Below are positions 61,043 to 64,000 of a stretch of 64,000 bases of DNA, in pieces. Positions within the stretch are counted from its first letter, which is position 1, and the number at the start of each line of letters is the position of its first letter. Both the position numbers and the translations under genes were made by a program. The stretch lies in NCBI GenBank assembly GCA_964493425.1, contig CAZBMW010000007.1:1-64000 (forward strand), read 5' to 3'. This stretch comes from CAYLMG01 sp964493425. Lineage in GTDB: Bacteria; Planctomycetota; Phycisphaerae; Sedimentisphaerales; Anaerobacaceae. The notes under the pieces are model-generated. The model ran no database searches. It worked only from the letters and a program-made list of their open reading frames with translations, and had not been told where the DNA came from.

Positions 61043-62776
61043 TCAGACCAGTCTTTCGAGTATCTGCAGGCCGTCCATTTCGCTGAGGCTTTTGCCGGCG
61101 GGTACCATCGGCCAGACGTTTTCTTCACCTTCGACCCTGAAGTCGACTACACAGGGCTTTTTCTTGATACTGAGCATTTTCTTTACGGCCTTTGGGACAT
61201 CGGTTTTTTTATCGACTGTTATTCCCTCTGCACCAAGTGCCTTTGCTACGGTTGCGTAGTCGGGATTGGCAAGGCGGTTGCAGGAATAGCGTCTGTTGTA
61301 GAAGAGCTGCTGCCACTGCCTGACCATTCCCATGAAACCATTGTTTATGATACAGACTTTTATGGGCAAATTATGCTCGACAGCAGTTGCTAGTTCTGTC
61401 ATCGTCATATTAAAGCTGTGGTCGCCGTCTATATCGATGACTGTCTGGTCGGGTTTGGCGACCTGAGCGCCGATAGCTGCTGGCAGGCCGTAGCCCATAG
61501 TTCCCAGGCCGCCGGAACTTATAAACTGTCTCGGCCGGCTGAACTTGTAAAATTGAGCTGCCCACATCTGGTTTTGTCCGACTCCGGTTGTAATTATGGC
61601 AGTGCCTTTAGTCTGATTATAAATCTCTTCAATGACGTATTGCGGTTTAATCTTTGTAGAGTTGTTGTCGTAACGGAGCGGGTATTTGTTCTTCCAGTCT
61701 GCGATTTTTTTAAGCCACTCTTTTCTCGGCCGGTGTTCAATTTTCTCTATCAACTCTTTAAGGATGAATTTTGCGTCGCCGACAACGGGGATATCCACAT
61801 GAACATTCTTCGAGATGCTGGAAGGGTCGATGTCTATATGAATAATTTTAGCGTTCGGTGCAAATGTTTTTACATTGCCGGTAACTCTGTCATCGAAGCG
61901 TGCGCCGATTGCAATCAGCAGGTCGCATTCTTGGACGGCGTAGTTGGCGTATGCAGTACCGTGCATTCCGAGCATATCCAGTGATTCTGGTTTTTTCTGG
62001 TCGTAGCTTCCCAGCCCCATAAGCGTCATCGTTACGGGCAGATTTGCTTTTTGGGCCAATTGCCTAAGCTCATCGGATGCGTTTGCGCTGACAACGCCAC
62101 CGCCGACGTAGAGTACGGGTTTTTGCGATTCGTTTATAGCCTTTGCAGCGGCTGTTATCTGTCCGATGTGGCCTTTAGTTCTTACCTTGTATCCGGGCAG
62201 CTTGAGTTTTTCACCATCGTCGGGTTTGTACTCTGTGAGTTCGACGTCGACGGGAATATCGATTAGTACCGGACCGGGCCGGCTGGTCGATGCTATATAA
62301 AATGCTTCTTTTATTGTTCTTGCCAGGTCTTTGACGTCTTTGACGATGCAGTTGTATTTTGTAACCGGCCTAGTAATACCCGTAGTGTCGGCTTCTTGGA
62401 AGGCGTCGTTGCCTATGAGGTTGGTTCGGACCTGTCCGGTGAGCGCAACGATAGGAATCGAGTCCATCATTGCGGTTGCCAGGCCGGTAACAAGGTTGCA
62501 GGCGCCAGGACCGCTGGTTGCAGCGACGACGCCGACTCTGCCGCTGGCGCGGGCATAGCCGTCGGCCATATGACAGCCGCCCTGTTCGTGACGAGGTATG
62601 ACAACCTTGATGGGGGCATCATATAGTTTGTCAAAAAACGGCAGGACCACGCCGCCGAGATAGCCGAACATTTTGTCGACGCCCATCTCAATTAGGGTGT
62701 CGACGATGATCTGTGAGCCGGGTTTGAGTGAGGATTTTTCGGCTGACTCAGCCGCTTTGCGAGATTTGCCACTCAT
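61043..62776 (-). CDS. ilvB: Acetolactate synthase large subunit
   Basis: A 577-residue ThDP enzyme joining two pyruvates (or pyruvate and 2-oxobutyrate). The N-terminal PYR domain has the catalytic Glu in VIPRHEQGGCHMADGYARASG. A central domain binds FAD. The PP domain has the ThDP motif IDGDHSFNMTMTELATAVEHN (in pieces: IDGDHSFNMT, then TELATAVEHNLPIKV). Note GDH-S in place of the usual GDG-S. The first about 20 residues are Ser/Lys-rich. It heads the ilvBNC operon. Confidence 0.95.
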   Translation of the reverse strand: MSGKSRKAAESAEKSSLKPGSQIIVDTLIEMGVDKMFGYLGGVVLPFFDKLYDAPIKVVIPRHEQGGCHMADGYARASGRVGVVAATSGPGACNLVTGLATAMMDSIPIVALTGQVRTNLIGNDAFQEADTTGITRPVTKYNCIVKDVKDLARTIKEAFYIASTSRPGPVLIDIPVDVELTEYKPDDGEKLKLPGYKVRTKGHIGQITAAAKAINESQKPVLYVGGGVVSANASDELRQLAQKANLPVTMTLMGLGSYDQKKPESLDMLGMHGTAYANYAVQECDLLIAIGARFDDRVTGNVKTFAPNAKIIHIDIDPSSISKNVHVDIPVVGDAKFILKELIEKIEHRPRKEWLKKIADWKNKYPLRYDNNSTKIKPQYVIEEIYNQTKGTAIITTGVGQNQMWAAQFYKFSRPRQFISSGGLGTMGYGLPAAIGAQVAKPDQTVIDIDGDHSFNMTMTELATAVEHNLPIKVCIINNGFMGMVRQWQQLFYNRRYSCNRLANPDYATVAKALGAEGITVDKKTDVPKAVKKMLSIKKKPCVVDFRVEGEENVWPMVPAGKSLSEMDGLQILERLV

Positions 62777-63003
62777 CTTTTTTGCACCTTTCCTGATAAA
62801 CGTTAAAAGTTATTCTGGTTAACCCCGCAAGGCCAAATTTCCAGCGGGGCAAATTATAGCTTAGCCGGGTAGCTTCGTAAAGCCAATTGCTTTTGCCACC
62901 GAAGCAACCAGTCTTTACGAGGATATAAACCCTGCTATAAGCCCAAAACCATCCCCTCAGGGATGTCTCAGGTTTGCTTGCGTGTGTTTACACACGTCAG
63001 CTT
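62777..63003 (-). promoter_or_regulatory. Structured 5' leader of ilvBNC
   Basis: About 226 nt between the presumed start site and ilvB. On the minus strand it folds into four hairpins: CGTGTGT-ACACACG (62981-62996), ATCCC/GGGAT (62951-62964), a nested stem CGTAAAG/CTTTACG around TTGCTT/AAGCAA (62876-62919), and CCCCGC/GCGGGG (62823-62849) just before ilvB. No Val/Leu/Ile-rich leader peptide of useful length is visible. The layout suggests attenuation or a cis-regulatory RNA. Confidence 0.5.
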
Positions 63004-63009
63004 TGACTA

Positions 63010-63038
63010 TTAAACAATATCGGTGGCATTTTGTCAAT
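63010..63038 (-). promoter_or_regulatory. Promoter of ilvBNC
   Basis: On the minus strand TTGACA (63033-63038), a 17-bp spacer and TTTAAT (63010-63015). Confidence 0.7.
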
Positions 63039-63200
63039 AGTTTATTTTTATAAGTTTATTTTTTAGGTTATTCGTGTTTTTTGGTCGTGGCGAAGGCTTT
63101 TTTGCAGTTGCATTTGGAGCAGGACATTATTAAAATAATGGGCGTACAGCAAAGGTGCATAAATCGTGTTGTTTGCTAACACAATTCAGGAGAGTTAATT

Positions 63201-64000
63201 ATGAAATCCTGCTATACGAAGAAATTGTCCGTGTTTTTTTGTGTTTTTATGGTTGTTTTTCCAGCGATAGCGACGTTTGCCGATAAGGTTGTGCTGAAGA
63301 AAGGCCAGCTTCTGACAGGTGATATTCTGGCTGAAAAGCAGTCGGAGCTGATAATGGACGTGGGTGTTGAAATTCTGATAATACCCAAAAGCAAAATCCT
63401 TGAGTACGAATACACTAACACGTATCTGCTGGAGGAGCCGAACAGAACGGATGCTGATGAGCAGAAGTCTGCAGAGCAGCTTTATACCGTCACTACCAGG
63501 CAGAAAACTTCTATTGAAAAGTGCGTTGAGATGGTTTCAGAAGCGGTTGTAAAGGTTTCGACGCCTGCGGGGCTGGGCTCCGGTTTTTTTATCAATAAGG
63601 ATGGTTATCTTATAACCAATTATCATGTCATAGAAAAAGAGACGAGGATTGAGGTTACCGTTTTTGTCAAGGCCAAGGACGGCTTTGAGAAAAAGAAATT
63701 CAAGAAGGTTAAGATTGAGGCTATCAATCCTTTTGTGGACCTGGCGTTGTTGAAGGTTGAAGAGCTCGAGGGATTGGAGCTAACTTACGTGCCGTTTGGT
63801 GACAGTGAGAAGATTAAGGTTGGAGAGGAGGTTTTTGCTGTCGGCAACCCGCTTGGTCTGGAGCGGACAGTGACTAATGGCGTGATAAGCACGAAGAACA
63901 GGCCCTTTGAAGGTCTTTTGTATATTCAGACCAATGCCGATATCAATCCGGGCAACTCCGGCGGGCCGCTGTTCAATCTGGCTGGCGAGGTTGTCGGCGT
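63201..64000 (+). CDS. Secreted trypsin-like (HtrA/DegP-type) serine protease, 3' end cut off by the window
   Basis: Open to the window end. The ATG at 63201 has AGGAGAG 7 bp upstream. A signal peptide (LSVFFCVFMVVFPAIATFA) is followed by a small N-terminal region (about 28-105), which may be a beta-barrel unit seen in planctomycete proteases (VVLKKGQLLTGDILA). The protease domain shows the catalytic triad: His in TNYHVIE, Asp in NPFVDLALLKV and Ser in NPGNSGGPLF. It is a periplasmic quality-control protease. PDZ domains, if any, lie outside the window. Confidence 0.9.
   Translation, partial: MKSCYTKKLSVFFCVFMVVFPAIATFADKVVLKKGQLLTGDILAEKQSELIMDVGVEILIIPKSKILEYEYTNTYLLEEPNRTDADEQKSAEQLYTVTTRQKTSIEKCVEMVSEAVVKVSTPAGLGSGFFINKDGYLITNYHVIEKETRIEVTVFVKAKDGFEKKKFKKVKIEAINPFVDLALLKVEELEGLELTYVPFGDSEKIKVGEEVFAVGNPLGLERTVTNGVISTKNRPFEGLLYIQTNADINPGNSGGPLFNLAGEVVG

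Noticed and set aside
62945..62970. A leader peptide M-V-L-G-L for ilvB attenuation
   Set aside because: Only five codons, and the GAGGGG sits directly against the ATG with no spacing.
1..64000. CRISPR arrays or prophage modules
   Set aside because: No regularly spaced direct repeats and no phage structural, integrase or lysis genes were seen. The only mobile unit is the IS1-type element.

Overview
The window looks like a moderate-GC chromosome segment from an anaerobic member of the Planctomycetota, most likely a Phycisphaerae/Sedimentisphaerales-type lineage. This is inferred from a TIGR03790 protein, a secreted enzyme ending in the EF-hand/dockerin-like tail typical of these bacteria, an AP2-HNH protein, a giant 2-hydroxyacyl-CoA dehydratase activator and a very long RNase P RNA. 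No sequence search was run, so the placement is an inference.

Layout: 1-12.1 kb is a surface-glycan region with two B12-type radical SAM enzymes, glycosyltransferases, methyltransferases, an SDR sugar-nucleotide enzyme and a nucleotidyltransferase. It includes a decayed duplicate of a glycosyltransferase 3' end. 12.4-17.9 kb carries a thioredoxin-like protein, a VanZ-like protein, a TIGR03790 protein, a KamA-family radical SAM enzyme and a second SDR enzyme. 18,256-21,717 is a complete 3.46-kb mobile element. 21.9-25.6 kb is dnaG-rpoD. 26-29 kb holds small accessory genes and a cold-shock gene. 29.2-34.5 kb is a minus-strand housekeeping cluster (rplI, rpsR, ssb, rpsF, pth, rplY, prs, a GlmU-like gene and tRNA-Gln), headed by a promoter and an unidentified structured RNA. 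34.8-40.9 kb has secreted proteins, an M50 protease and an FtsK translocase. 41-44.8 kb is a GntR-controlled ABC transporter operon. 45.8-48.2 kb is an ECF sigma module. 48.3-52.4 kb is gyrB, a DUF721/DciA gene and dnaN. 53-57.8 kb is a MarR gene with a 1,456-residue dehydratase activator, followed by rnpB. 59.3-63.0 kb is ilvBNC with a structured leader. The window ends inside a secreted trypsin-like protease.

The most interesting item is the mobile element. It has perfect 19-bp terminal inverted repeats and a perfect 8-bp target duplication, and it carries an IS1-family DDE transposase. A plain IS1-type element is roughly 0.7-1.2 kb; this one carries a full passenger set. The set comprises an XRE repressor and ImmA/IrrE peptidase pair behind a perfect palindrome, a coiled-coil winged-helix protein, a class II tRNA with serine-type features but a UAC (valine GUA) anticodon, and two divergent small zinc-ribbon genes whose start codons are 3 bp apart. 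The element sits in the divergent gap just upstream of the dnaG-rpoD promoter.
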